A stretch of 64,000 nucleotides of DNA, taken from Allopusillimonas sp008369125 (GTDB taxonomy: Bacteria > Pseudomonadota > Gammaproteobacteria > Burkholderiales > Burkholderiaceae_B). Where the stretch lies: positions 62,001-126,000 of the forward strand of contig NZ_VOAY01000004.1 of assembly GCF_008369125.1 (NCBI RefSeq), written 5' to 3'. Made by a program: the position numbers and the translations under genes. The notes under the pieces are model-generated. The model was not told the DNA's origin and did not search any database. It saw nothing but the letters and a program-made list of their open reading frames with translations. Positions 51,345-60,983 of the stretch are shown piece after piece (positions within the stretch are counted from its first letter, which is position 1; every line of letters begins with the position of its first letter).

Positions 51345-52868
51345 TTACATCTGAGCCCCGATCATCCACGGCACAAATTCTTCGTCCCCAATTCCAAGCG
51401 CCTCGCTTTTGCTCTGCTCGCCTGACGCAATACTAATAAAAGCCTCAAAGATTTCCCTTCCTTTCTCTTCCACTGTCGCCTGACCGGTCATTATCTGCCC
51501 ACAGTCAATGTCCATATCGTCCTTCATCCGTTCGAACATGGGTGAATTTGTGGCAATCTTAATGGACGGCGCAGGCTTCGCTCCGAAGCACGAGCCTCTT
51601 CCCGTTGTAAAAGCCACCAGGTTGGCCCCGCTTGCAATCTGTCCGGTTGCTCCCATAGGGTCGTAACCTGGCGCGTCCATAAACACGACCCCTTTTTCGT
51701 TTACAGGTTCAGCGTAGCGATAAACGCCCATTAGTGGAGTCGAGCCACTTTTCGCGACAGCGCCTAAAGACTTTTCTAAAATTGTCGTTAAGCCACCAGC
51801 CTTGTTACCGGGAGTCGGATTATTGTCAATGCTGCCACGTTCACGCTCTGCATACGATTCCCACCAATGGATACGTTCCAGAATTTTCTCACCTACCTCA
51901 CGGCTCGTCGCTCTTCGCGTCAACAAATGTTCAGCACCATATATCTCAGGTGTTTCAGACAAAATGGCTGTCCCACCATGAGCTACTAGGAGGTCCACCG
52001 CTACGCCAAGTGCAGGATTAGCGGTAATGCCTGAGTATCCATCAGAACCACCACACTGAAGCGCAACAGTTAAGTGTGATATCGGGAATGGCTCACGTTT
52101 GATCGCATTTGCTTCCGGCAGCATTTTTTTTACAGCCTCAATGGCTGCATCAATCGTTTTCTGCGTGCCTCCCAACTCTTGCATCACCAGCGGCACCAAA
52201 CGTGCATTCGGCTCTGCATCTTGCGAGTCGAACAAAGGCTTTAATTGGTTAGCCTCACAACCCAGACCAATCAAAACTACGCCGGCAAAGTTGGCGTGAC
52301 TCATGTATCCAGCAATGGTTCGCCGCAGCTGCAGCAATCCCTCGCCGTTATGGTCAATACAGCAACCGAAACTGTGGGTCAAAGGAACAATGCCATCCAC
52401 GTTGGGATGAGAGTGCAGATCCTCGGAAACGTTAAAATACTGAGCGACTTTCTTGGTCACACTTGCGGAGCAGTTTACGGTGCTAATTACTGCAATGTAA
52501 TTTCGAGTTGCCACCCGTCCGTCAGGTCGCTTGATTCCCATAAAAGTGCGTGTCGCCGTCGCCACATCAGATGTGACGACATCTTCACCAAAAGCATAAT
52601 CTTTAGAAAAACTGCCTATGGCCAGGTTGTGAACATGCACATGCTCACCGGCAGAGATTGGTTTCGTAGCAAATCCTATTATTTGACCGTACCGGTATAC
52701 CGCTTCATCTAGAGCAATGGCTGTGAGCGCCACTTTGTGTGCTGCTGGAATATCTTGCAACGCTTTCAAGCCATGAGCATCAAGAACGGTATCTGCGGTA
52801 ATCGCTACACGAGCTATAGCGACGTTGTCGGAGGGGTGCAATTTTAGAGCACTAGTTAACTCAGGCAT
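51345..52868 (-). CDS. UxaA-family hydro-lyase (altronate/galactarate dehydratase type)
   Basis: The protein has 507 residues. An N-terminal SAF domain (about 1-95: VAIARVAITADTVLDAHGLK, GEHVHVHNLAIGSFSKDYAF) is fused to the UxaA/GarD catalytic domain (MGIKRPDGRVATRNYIAVIS, FGCCIDHNGEGLLQLRR, LGCEANQL, QCGGSDGYSGITANPALG, FTTGRGSCFGAKPAPSIKIA). Known members dehydrate altronate or galactarate; relatives act on sulfolactate. The cluster lacks other hexuronate genes, so the substrate is probably another 2-hydroxy acid. It is the last gene of the minus-strand unit starting at 55259. Confidence 0.88.
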   Translation of the reverse strand: MPELTSALKLHPSDNVAIARVAITADTVLDAHGLKALQDIPAAHKVALTAIALDEAVYRYGQIIGFATKPISAGEHVHVHNLAIGSFSKDYAFGEDVVTSDVATATRTFMGIKRPDGRVATRNYIAVISTVNCSASVTKKVAQYFNVSEDLHSHPNVDGIVPLTHSFGCCIDHNGEGLLQLRRTIAGYMSHANFAGVVLIGLGCEANQLKPLFDSQDAEPNARLVPLVMQELGGTQKTIDAAIEAVKKMLPEANAIKREPFPISHLTVALQCGGSDGYSGITANPALGVAVDLLVAHGGTAILSETPEIYGAEHLLTRRATSREVGEKILERIHWWESYAERERGSIDNNPTPGNKAGGLTTILEKSLGAVAKSGSTPLMGVYRYAEPVNEKGVVFMDAPGYDPMGATGQIASGANLVAFTTGRGSCFGAKPAPSIKIATNSPMFERMKDDMDIDCGQIMTGQATVEEKGREIFEAFISIASGEQSKSEALGIGDEEFVPWMIGAQM

Positions 52869-52981
52869 TGATTATTTCCTAATATTCCCAGGCCGGGCTT
52901 TCTAGCTGATTAGACAGCCACCGCAGCCAAAAACTTAATGATAAGGAGCTACTAAAGACGCTCAGTCGCTCCCTGTCTGCC

Positions 52982-53986
52982 TCACATCTTGGGGAGTTTT
53001 GCCTCTCGCATAACGTCGCTCCAAGCCTCCACGTCATTAATTATGATTTCGTTGAACTTGGAAGCAGGAATGAATTCCGGCTTAGATCCGAGCTTCTGTA
53101 TTTTGGTGCGAACATCCGGCCGACTAAGTGTGGTCGCCAATGCATCATTCAAGCGATTAACGATGCTGGGCGGAAGGCCTTTTGGCCCCACAAGCCCAAT
53201 AAACGAAACGCCTGTAAAGTCAGTATCAGTTGCCTCAGCTGCTGTTGGTACGTCGAGCAATGCCTCTAAACGTTCTGACCCTGTTACTGCCAAGGCTTTT
53301 ACTCGCCCATCCTGAATCATCGGCAGGATTGACGAGACGGACTCGAACAAATAGTCAATATTGCCCGCTACCAGGTTCGTTGCGCTCTCGACGCCCCCTT
53401 TGAACGGCACGTGGGTGGCATCAATATCCATCATCTGGTTAAACTTAACGGCCAATATGTGATGCATGCTTCCAATCCCCGAGCTACCAAAATTCAATTC
53501 ACCAGGTTTGGACCTGGCAAGCTTCACAAACTCCTTTAATGTCTGTGCTTCACTTTTAGGGGAGACCACGAGAATAAACGGGCCGCCAGCGACCATACCA
53601 ATTGGAGTGAGATCGGTTCGAGAGTCATAGGGGGGAAGGCTGCGTAAATAAGGCGCGACCGTCAGGCTTGTGGATCCGCCCATACCGAGTGTGTAACCAT
53701 CAGGCTTAGCCTTGACAACTATTCCTGTGCCAATCATGCCCGATGCACCTGCGCGGTTCTCTATGATTACGGCTTGCCCAAGATCTTTACTCAGGCCCTC
53801 TGCGAGAATACGACTGATTAAATCCGTTGTACCACCGGGCGAATATGGCACGACTATGCTAATCGGATGGTCTGGGTAGGAATCTTCGGCATTAACGATA
53901 GGTGCTGCAGCCGTGGACATTAACCCAACCATTAATGCAAATCTTGCGCTTTTGCTGCTTTTCAGAAAATGAGGGCACTTAAGCAT
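52982..53986 (-). CDS. Bug/TctC-family periplasmic solute-binding protein 1
   Basis: The protein has 334 residues. A signal peptide (KSSKSARFALMVGLMSTAAA, cleaved near VNA-ED) precedes a TctC fold: YPDHPISIVVPYSPGGTTDL, AVIIENRAGASGMIGTGIVV, FGSSGIGSMHHILAVKFNQM and HVPFKGGVESATNLVAG. These proteins bind carboxylates for tripartite transporters or signalling. No TctA/TctB genes are nearby, as is common for Bug proteins of Alcaligenaceae. It is placed within the catabolic unit, so it probably binds its substrate or a related acid. Confidence 0.93.
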   Translation of the reverse strand: MLKCPHFLKSSKSARFALMVGLMSTAAAPIVNAEDSYPDHPISIVVPYSPGGTTDLISRILAEGLSKDLGQAVIIENRAGASGMIGTGIVVKAKPDGYTLGMGGSTSLTVAPYLRSLPPYDSRTDLTPIGMVAGGPFILVVSPKSEAQTLKEFVKLARSKPGELNFGSSGIGSMHHILAVKFNQMMDIDATHVPFKGGVESATNLVAGNIDYLFESVSSILPMIQDGRVKALAVTGSERLEALLDVPTAAEATDTDFTGVSFIGLVGPKGLPPSIVNRLNDALATTLSRPDVRTKIQKLGSKPEFIPASKFNEIIINDVEAWSDVMREAKLPKM

Positions 53987-54026
53987 ATTGTCTCCAGTTT
54001 ATGTTTTTCTCAAAGGTAAATTATGC

Positions 54027-55259
54027 CTATGCAGCCGGCATTTTTTGATGGTGATCGGCAAAGTAATCCATAATCGCATGCACGCCGCTGCCAGCCACTT
54101 GCACATTGCTCAGCTTCAACCCCATTTCCACACCCGCGACCATCGCGATCAATGTCAAATCATTGCTGAAGCCAAGATGCCCCATACGGAACATACGTGC
54201 TTTAAGCTTTCCCAACCCTGCACCCAAAGACAGATCAAAACGCTTATGAATTAATCGTCTCAACGCATCGGCATCAACCCCTACGGGCGTAATTACGCCC
54301 GTTAATACAGGCGAATACCGTTGCGGATCAGCACACTGAATTGGTAACCCCCAAGCGTTCACCGCTGCACGCACGCCGGCCCCCCAGCGATGATGCCGTG
54401 TAAAGACATTCTCCAAGCCTTCCTGCAGCAGCATGTCCAGCGATTCAGCAAGCCCATAGAGCAGGTTTGTATTCGGTGTGTATGGCCAATATCCATCCTT
54501 ATTCATCTCCACAATTTCGTCCCACGCCCAAAAAGACCGTGGAAGCGTAGCGCTCTTCATGGCGTCCAAAGCGCGCGGCGACAACGCGTTGAAGCTAATT
54601 CCTGGAGGCATCATAAGGCCCTTCTGCGATCCGCTAATCGTGACATCAACACCCCATTCATCATGGCGCAGATCGACGCTAGCCAGCCCCGAAATACTGT
54701 CCACCATGAGAAGCGCAGGATGGCCTGCTGCGTCAATAGCTGTGCGTACTGCCGCGATATCCGATGTCACACCTGTTGATGTTTCATTGTGAACAACGCA
54801 GACAGCTTTGATTCTTTTCTCGGTGTCTTTACGCAATCGGGCTTCAATCAAATCGGCCTGCACACCGTATCGCCAGCCTTTCGCGTTAGGCAAATACTCA
54901 TCAGTTCCATCCACAGAAAGAAACTCGCATTTAAGCCCTAAGCGAGCAGCCATCTTCTTCCAAAGCGATGCAAAGTGGCCCGTCTCGAACATGAGCACAT
55001 GATCGCCTTGGCTCAATGTGTTCGACAAAGCAGCTTCCCACGCCCCGGTCCCGGAAGCAGGATAAATAACAACGGGGTGCTTTGTTTTAAATATCTGTCC
55101 AATGCCGTCGAGCACCCGCAGGCCCAGCTCGCCAAACTCCGGTCCGCGATGATCAATGGTAGGCAAACTCATTGCGCGCAAGATGCGATCTGGCACAGGG
55201 CTAGGACCCGGAATCTGTAGAAAATGACGCCCAGTGGGATGATGGTCTAGATTAAGCAT
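54027..55259 (-). CDS. Class V PLP-dependent aminotransferase (serine/alanine-glyoxylate type)
   Basis: The protein has 410 residues from the ATG at 55259 (AAGG upstream). It starts in family style with HFLQIPGPSPVPDRILRAMS and the IDHRGPEF motif. The PLP Lys lies in TISGSQKGLMMPPGISFNAL; cofactor contacts are in YPASGTGAWEAALSN and the VVHNETSTGV and VDSISGLASVDLR stretches. The closest characterised types are serine-glyoxylate and ureidoglycine-glyoxylate aminotransferases. Substrate here is not certain. It is the first gene of the minus-strand unit, divergent from the FAD/Fe-S gene. Confidence 0.88.
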   Translation of the reverse strand: MLNLDHHPTGRHFLQIPGPSPVPDRILRAMSLPTIDHRGPEFGELGLRVLDGIGQIFKTKHPVVIYPASGTGAWEAALSNTLSQGDHVLMFETGHFASLWKKMAARLGLKCEFLSVDGTDEYLPNAKGWRYGVQADLIEARLRKDTEKRIKAVCVVHNETSTGVTSDIAAVRTAIDAAGHPALLMVDSISGLASVDLRHDEWGVDVTISGSQKGLMMPPGISFNALSPRALDAMKSATLPRSFWAWDEIVEMNKDGYWPYTPNTNLLYGLAESLDMLLQEGLENVFTRHHRWGAGVRAAVNAWGLPIQCADPQRYSPVLTGVITPVGVDADALRRLIHKRFDLSLGAGLGKLKARMFRMGHLGFSNDLTLIAMVAGVEMGLKLSNVQVAGSGVHAIMDYFADHHQKMPAA

Positions 55260-55277
55260 ATTAACCTTTGATGATGT

Positions 55278-55295
55278 TATTTTGCATTCAAAATA
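55278..55295. promoter_or_regulatory. Palindromic operator 1 in the divergent promoter
   Basis: TATTTTG-CATT-CAAAATA has perfect 7-bp arms. It lies 19 bp upstream of the aminotransferase start codon. A near copy on the other strand lies at 55365. The form suits a dimeric GntR/FCD regulator such as the one at 50566. Confidence 0.65.
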
Positions 55296-55364
55296 CAAAT
55301 ATACACCAATGCAAGGATGAATTCACTAGGGTAATCACTAAGATTTTCTAGATTGAATTATCAT

Positions 55365-55382
55365 TTTTTTGAATGCAAAATA
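55365..55382. promoter_or_regulatory. Palindromic operator 2 in the divergent promoter
   Basis: TTTTTTG-AATG-CAAAATA differs from a perfect palindrome at one position; its core is the reverse complement of operator 1 over 14 bp. It lies 55 bp before the FAD/Fe-S gene start. The two sites are 87 bp apart, between the two divergent genes. Confidence 0.65.
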
Positions 55383-55436
55383 CGTTTTGCCCTGAACACT
55401 GTCAGAGCATGACTAAAAAAGAGTTGCAAAATCCCA

Positions 55437-58400
55437 ATGAGTACAATGCAAAGCACACCTGAAACTCCGCCCGACTTTCCACGAACCAAAAACCTGCCTA
55501 ACGAGATCTGCGTTACGCTGGCGCGCCGGCTTCAATCTGACACTCAGGGGGAGATACTTTTCGATGATGCCTCTCGCGGACGCTACTCAACCGACGCATC
55601 CATTTATCAAATTACGCCGGTCGGCGTATTTGTGCCCCGATCGGAACTAGACATCGCAACGGCGATTGCTATCGCCCGAGATCTAAACGTTCCAATACTA
55701 GCGAGAGGTGGTGGAACAAGCCAATGCGGGCAGACAGTGGGTGCCGCGCTAATAATCGACAATACCAAATACTTCAACCGTATTCTGGATTGCAACACAG
55801 CAGACCGCATTATCACAGTCGAGCCAGGTATCGTCCTTGACCACCTGAATGCCGAGCTCAAGAAGCACGATCTGTGGTATCCCGTGGATGTGTCCACAAG
55901 CGCCCAAGCCACGCTTGGTGGCATGGCAGGCAATAACTCGTGCGGCTCGCGCTCAATAGCCTACGGAAACATGGTGCACAATGTCCATGGCATGAGCGCC
56001 TGGTTGTCAGATGGCGAGCTAGTCGATTTCGGCCCGGTTTCCACTCTGGGCCTGAGAGGTCGTGATATTGCTGAGCATGTACATGGACTCGCAAAGAGAC
56101 TCCGCACCGATATCAATTCCAATTGGCCTAAAGTTACGCGGCGGGTTGCTGGTTATAACTTGGATATCTTCGACTGCCAAAGCGAAAGGCCTTATACCGC
56201 AGACGGTAGCGTTAATCTTGCACATCTGTTAATTGGCTCCGAAGGCACGCTTGCGTACACGCGAAGCCTTACGCTCAAGTTAAGCGAGCGACCGAAAGCC
56301 ACGGTTCTAGGCATAGTGAACTTTCCGACGTTCCACTCAGCAATGAATTCGGCCCAACACATTGTCAAATTAGGGCCGACTGCGGTGGAGCTGGTCGACC
56401 GCACTATGATTGAACTGGCACTTGCCAACCCATCTTTCCGAGCAACCGTCGAAACCGCAGTTATAGGAAAACCCGCTGCCATCCTCTTGGTGGAATTTTC
56501 TGGAAACAGCAAGGAAGACCTCCTACTAAAACTAAATCAACTAGATGAACTTATGGGTGATTTGGGCTTGCCAAGAATGATGGTGGAGATGGCAGAAGAG
56601 ACTGCTCAGAAAAATCTATGGGCAGTGCGCAAGGCTGGCTTAAACATTATGATGAGCCTTAAAGGAGATGGAAAACCCATCAGCTTCATTGAGGACTGTG
56701 CCGTCCCCCTCGAGCACTTAGCAGAGTATACGGACGCCTTAACCGAGGTATTTGCTAAGCATGGGAGCCGAGGCACTTGGTATGCCCACGCTTCGGTCGG
56801 CACGCTTCACGTGCGCCCAATTTTGGACATGCGCACAGATGGCGCCGCTAAGATGCGATTAATCGCCGAGGAGACAGCTGCACTCGTTCGTAAGTATAAA
56901 GGTGCCTTCAGTGGGGAGCACGGCGACGGGCTATGCCGAGGCGAGTGGATTGAATGGCAGTTCGGCCCTGCAATTAATGACGCCTTCAGATCTATAAAAA
57001 ACAAACTTGACCCTATCAACCTCTTCAACCCGGGAAAAATTATCGATCCGCCCCGGATGGACGACGGATCCCTGTTCCGCTTTGCCCCACCCTCCGCACC
57101 AAAGCCCTACGGTCGCATTCCTATTGCGACATCGCTCGATTGGTCGGAATGGAACGTTCAGGCTGACCCACTCACAGAGGTTACTACGGCCCCAGGCACT
57201 GGCGGCGACGAAACGGGTGGGTTCGCCAAGGCAATCGAAATGTGTAATAACAATGGCCATTGTCGCAAATTCGACGCTGGCACTATGTGCCCAAGCTATC
57301 GTGTCACGCGAGATGAGCAGCACTTGACTCGGGGACGCGCCAATACGTTACGTCTAGCCATATCTGGTCAACTCGGCTCTGATGCATTCACCAGTGATGC
57401 CGTGTATCAGGCGATGGACCTATGCGTAAGCTGCAAAGGGTGCAAACGCGACTGCCCGACCGGCGTTGATATGGCGAAAATGAAAATTGAATTCCTCGAC
57501 CATTACAAGCGCAAAAACGGTCATACGCTAAAGGATCACCTGGTCGCATCACTTCCCGACTACGCAAAAACTGCAAGTCTTTTCCCATGGCTTTTTAATC
57601 TCCGCAACACAGTTCCGGGGGCAAAATGGTTAAGTGAAAAAACCCTTGGATTCTCAGCAAAACGTTCATTACCCAAATGGCGCAGCGATACATTCTGGCG
57701 TACTAAAGACAACTCCATGTTTTTATCGGCAGCCGAAACTATCGTGGCCGCCAGAGCCGGTCAGAAAACTGCCGTTCTATTTGTTGATACATTCAATGGT
57801 ACTTTCGAAAGCGAAAACGCATTTGCCGCCGCCCGTGTGTTGAGGCACGCAGGCTACATTTTGCACACCGTCGAAAAGGATGGCGGGCATTATTGCTGTG
57901 GTCGAACGTATTTAGCGACCGGGATGGTCAAGCAGGCGAAAGCTAAGGCCGGAGCATTGATCGAGGCGTTGTATCCTCTCGCAAAGGCTGGATGCGCAAT
58001 TGTCGGGCTTGAGCCGTCTTGCCTACTAACTCTTCGTGACGAAGCCTTGGTGATGGGATTGGGCGATCAAGCAAAAATTGTTGCGCAGCAGGCAATGTTA
58101 TTCGAAGAGTTCATCAGCCGCGAAATAAAAGCAGGACGCTGGCAATTAGCACTCAAAGCGGCAACGAAGCCCATCCTGCTTCATGGCCACTGCCATCAGA
58201 AGGCATTCGACGCAGTCCAGCCAATCCTGGAGGTACTTCGCCAAATACCCGGGGCCAACCCAGAGTTAATCCAAAGCTCCTGTTGCGGCATGGCGGGAAG
58301 CTTTGGCTATGAAGCCTCCCATTACGACGTATCCATGCAAATGGCTGAGGTAAGTTTGTTGCCGACGATTAGAAGTCACCCAGAAGCAATAGTAGTCGCC

Positions 58401-58490
58401 GACGGCACAAGCTGCCGGCATCAAATCGCCGACGGCACAGCTCGCGAAGCCATACATATCGCGCGGCTCCTCGACAGCCTACTTAGCTAA
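55437..58490 (+). CDS. FAD- and Fe-S-containing oxidoreductase (GlcD/GlcF-like fusion, D-2-hydroxyacid dehydrogenase type)
   Basis: The protein has 1017 residues. The N-terminal FAD_binding_4 domain (residues ~50-200) has RGGGTSQCGQTVGAALIID and ATLGGMAGNNSCGSRSIAYG; FAD-oxidase C domain to ~540 with FSGEHGDGLCRGEWIEWQFG. The Fe-S part has CNNNGHCRKFDAGTMCPSY (~600), CVSCKGCKRDCPTGV (~663), and two CCG-type motifs (GGHYCCGRTYL, SSCCGMAGSFG). Such fusions oxidise D-lactate, D-2-hydroxyglutarate or related acids and feed electrons to the membrane. It heads the plus-strand unit with the amidase and the second Bug protein. Confidence 0.93.
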   Translation: MSTMQSTPETPPDFPRTKNLPNEICVTLARRLQSDTQGEILFDDASRGRYSTDASIYQITPVGVFVPRSELDIATAIAIARDLNVPILARGGGTSQCGQTVGAALIIDNTKYFNRILDCNTADRIITVEPGIVLDHLNAELKKHDLWYPVDVSTSAQATLGGMAGNNSCGSRSIAYGNMVHNVHGMSAWLSDGELVDFGPVSTLGLRGRDIAEHVHGLAKRLRTDINSNWPKVTRRVAGYNLDIFDCQSERPYTADGSVNLAHLLIGSEGTLAYTRSLTLKLSERPKATVLGIVNFPTFHSAMNSAQHIVKLGPTAVELVDRTMIELALANPSFRATVETAVIGKPAAILLVEFSGNSKEDLLLKLNQLDELMGDLGLPRMMVEMAEETAQKNLWAVRKAGLNIMMSLKGDGKPISFIEDCAVPLEHLAEYTDALTEVFAKHGSRGTWYAHASVGTLHVRPILDMRTDGAAKMRLIAEETAALVRKYKGAFSGEHGDGLCRGEWIEWQFGPAINDAFRSIKNKLDPINLFNPGKIIDPPRMDDGSLFRFAPPSAPKPYGRIPIATSLDWSEWNVQADPLTEVTTAPGTGGDETGGFAKAIEMCNNNGHCRKFDAGTMCPSYRVTRDEQHLTRGRANTLRLAISGQLGSDAFTSDAVYQAMDLCVSCKGCKRDCPTGVDMAKMKIEFLDHYKRKNGHTLKDHLVASLPDYAKTASLFPWLFNLRNTVPGAKWLSEKTLGFSAKRSLPKWRSDTFWRTKDNSMFLSAAETIVAARAGQKTAVLFVDTFNGTFESENAFAAARVLRHAGYILHTVEKDGGHYCCGRTYLATGMVKQAKAKAGALIEALYPLAKAGCAIVGLEPSCLLTLRDEALVMGLGDQAKIVAQQAMLFEEFISREIKAGRWQLALKAATKPILLHGHCHQKAFDAVQPILEVLRQIPGANPELIQSSCCGMAGSFGYEASHYDVSMQMAEVSLLPTIRSHPEAIVVADGTSCRHQIADGTAREAIHIARLLDSLLS

Positions 58491-58515
58491 TAACAAGCCT
58501 TCAGGCAATAAAGCT

Positions 58516-60009
58516 ATGCAAAAAAATGAAATCGTAGACTGGGATGCAGTGACACTTTCGAAGCGTATCCTAAGTAAGGACGTATCGTGTGTTGAGGTGC
58601 TTGGCGCTTTCACCCAGCAAATTGACAGGCTAAATCCAATTGTCAATGCAATTGTCAATAGGCAACCACAAAACGAACTCTACAGCTCTGCCGTGAAGCT
58701 AGACAAAATGCTGCAACGAGGTGTTGCACTGGGACCAATGCACGGTTTTCCTCAGGCTCCGAAGGATATTTTGCCTGCTAAGGGGATGATCACATCCAAA
58801 GGGTCACCCATATTCCAAAAGCAAGTCAGCACAAGTGACTCGGCGGCATTTCAGCGGATGCGCGAAGGCGGTAGCATATTTGTCGGGCGGACAAACTCTC
58901 CCGAGTACGGTCTTGGCGGACATACGTTCAACAGCCTCTATGGTGTTACGCGTAATCCGTTCGACATCTCGAAATCCGCAGGAGGGAGTAGCGGTGGCGC
59001 TGGTGTCGCAGTGGCCTTAAATATGCTGCCGGTCGCAGATGGCACAGACATGATGGGTTCTCTCCGCACGCCAGCAGCCTTCAACAATATTTTTGGCATG
59101 CGTACTTCTGTAGGATGTGTTCCGCATGGACCTTCTGATGAGGTGTTCTTCCAGCAGTTCAGTGTTTCTGGCCCGATAGCGCGAAATGTTCCCGATCTTG
59201 CCCTGCTACTTTCAGTACAAGCAGGCTATGACTCGCGCCTTCCTCTCACACGCAAGCAAGATAACCCTCGCCTGTTTTCCTCATGCCTAGATCATGATTT
59301 TACCAACATAAAAGTAGCGTGGCTTGGAGATCTTGAAGGCCGGCTTCCCATGGACTCAGGCTTAATGGAAGTGTATCAAAACGCACTCCCCTACTTCAGC
59401 GCTGTGGGTTGCAATGTTGAAGCAGCCAGACTGGATTTTGACGTGGAGGAACTTTGGAACGCATGGATTGATTTGCGCAGTTTCACCATCGCGAACAACA
59501 GCGTTGAACTCTATAGAAGCGCTACCACACGTGGGCAGCTTAAACCCGAAGCCATTTGGGAAATAGAACGCGGACTGAAACTGAGCGCCGAACGGATTTT
59601 CGATGCCTCCAGGACACGAACCCGCTTTTATCGGGTCCTGCTCTCGTTGTTCGAGCAGTATGAATACCTACTCCTGCCAACTACGCAGGTATTCCCTTTC
59701 CCAACTGAAGTGCCCTGGCCTGACACGATAGGTGGTATCGCCATGGACACATATCACCGATGGATGGAAGCCGTTGTCTTGGCAACTATGGGTGGTCTTC
59801 CTTCCCTGTCCGTTCCGGCGGGATTTAACAACGCCGGGTTGCCAGTCGGACTTCAGCTTATTAGCTCGCCTCAAGCCGACTTTCAAGTTCTTCAACTTGG
59901 TCATGCATATGACCTCGCTAGTCAGTTCTCCAAGACCAGAAGCCCACTGTTTAACTCGTTGATTCCAGCTTCGTCACCCTCCCCTCACGATTCAAAAGGC
60001 ACCCAATGA
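58516..60009 (+). CDS. Amidase-signature-family hydrolase (GatA-like)
   Basis: The protein has 497 residues. The catalytic triad of amidase-signature enzymes is intact: Lys83 (APKDILP), cis-Ser158 in AGGSSGGAG and nucleophile Ser182 in DMMGSLRTPA; the spacing is the family one (75 and 24). The usual DGGGSIR is DMMGSLR here. It is not the tRNA amidotransferase: gatB and gatC are absent and it is in a catabolic unit. It probably releases a carboxylic acid from an amide used by the neighbours. The stop overlaps the next start (ATGA). Confidence 0.9.
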   Translation: MQKNEIVDWDAVTLSKRILSKDVSCVEVLGAFTQQIDRLNPIVNAIVNRQPQNELYSSAVKLDKMLQRGVALGPMHGFPQAPKDILPAKGMITSKGSPIFQKQVSTSDSAAFQRMREGGSIFVGRTNSPEYGLGGHTFNSLYGVTRNPFDISKSAGGSSGGAGVAVALNMLPVADGTDMMGSLRTPAAFNNIFGMRTSVGCVPHGPSDEVFFQQFSVSGPIARNVPDLALLLSVQAGYDSRLPLTRKQDNPRLFSSCLDHDFTNIKVAWLGDLEGRLPMDSGLMEVYQNALPYFSAVGCNVEAARLDFDVEELWNAWIDLRSFTIANNSVELYRSATTRGQLKPEAIWEIERGLKLSAERIFDASRTRTRFYRVLLSLFEQYEYLLLPTTQVFPFPTEVPWPDTIGGIAMDTYHRWMEAVVLATMGGLPSLSVPAGFNNAGLPVGLQLISSPQADFQVLQLGHAYDLASQFSKTRSPLFNSLIPASSPSPHDSKGTQ

Positions 60010-60983
60010 AAAGACTTCTCACCTTCTTGCTTACGCTAAGTATTTCCTCATTCAGTCTCGCACCACTAACTAGTCATGCAAAGACCATTTTCCCAGATCG
60101 CCCACTAAAATTGATGGTTGGCTATGCGCCTGGCGGTCCTGCAGATATTCTTGCTCGACTGGTGGCACAAGGCATGTCCGCGAAGCTAGGCCAACCCGTC
60201 ATTGTCGAGAACCGTCCCGGAGCGGCTTCCAGTATTGCTGCCGGTGCCGTCGCAAACGCACCGCCAGATGGCTATACACTCTTATGGGGACCAAGCACAC
60301 CAATGGTCATGAACCCCGTACTGCGAACAAACTTGGGGTACAACCCTACTCAAGACTTTACCCAGCTTGGCATGATTGCTGATATGGTTTTAGTTTTAGT
60401 TGCAAACAATTCGGTAGAAATACAGTCCCTCTCTGACTTGATTACGCAAAGCAAAGCGAATCCTAAAAAATTCTTCTATGGCACTTCCGGTGCAGGCAGT
60501 GCTATGAACGTCGCGGCCGAAAAACTTAAATTCGAAACCGGTATAAATATGGACCACGTCCCATTTAACGGGAGTGCACCAAACCTCTCTGCTTTGATGG
60601 GCGGAGACATACAGATCGCTTCAGATCTCACCGTTGCAGTTATGCCTCTAATATTGTCGGGCAAGATTAAACCAATAGCAGTGATGTCGGCAAAGCGCCT
60701 GGAGCAATTACCGAATGTTCCAACAGTGGCGGAAACCATACCCGGATTTGAGTTCTCGACCTTCCAAGCCGTGCAGGCACCGGCTAATTTGCCCGAACCA
60801 ATAAAGCTGAAACTCGAAGAGACACTTAAAGCGGTAGTTAACACTCCCGAATTCAAGCGCAAATTAATTGACCTAAACTTCATACCCGCCTACAGCGACG
60901 GCGCTTCAGCGCAAGCGCGTATTGAGAAAGAGATTGCCTCGTATCAAATTGTCGCGAAGCAAGCCAATATTAAAATCGATTAA
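60006..60983 (+). CDS. Bug/TctC-family periplasmic solute-binding protein 2
   Basis: The protein has 325 residues. Signal peptide (LTFLLTLSISSFSLAPLTSHA-KT), then the TctC fold: FPDRPLKLMVGYAPGGPADI, VIVENRPGAASSIAAGAVAN, FYGTSGAGSAMNVAAEKLKF, VPFNGSAPNLSALMGGDIQI. It is only moderately similar to the one at 52982. It overlaps the amidase stop by 4 nt. It likely captures the amide or acid processed by the cluster; no transporter membrane subunits are present. Confidence 0.92.
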   Translation: MKRLLTFLLTLSISSFSLAPLTSHAKTIFPDRPLKLMVGYAPGGPADILARLVAQGMSAKLGQPVIVENRPGAASSIAAGAVANAPPDGYTLLWGPSTPMVMNPVLRTNLGYNPTQDFTQLGMIADMVLVLVANNSVEIQSLSDLITQSKANPKKFFYGTSGAGSAMNVAAEKLKFETGINMDHVPFNGSAPNLSALMGGDIQIASDLTVAVMPLILSGKIKPIAVMSAKRLEQLPNVPTVAETIPGFEFSTFQAVQAPANLPEPIKLKLEETLKAVVNTPEFKRKLIDLNFIPAYSDGASAQARIEKEIASYQIVAKQANIKID

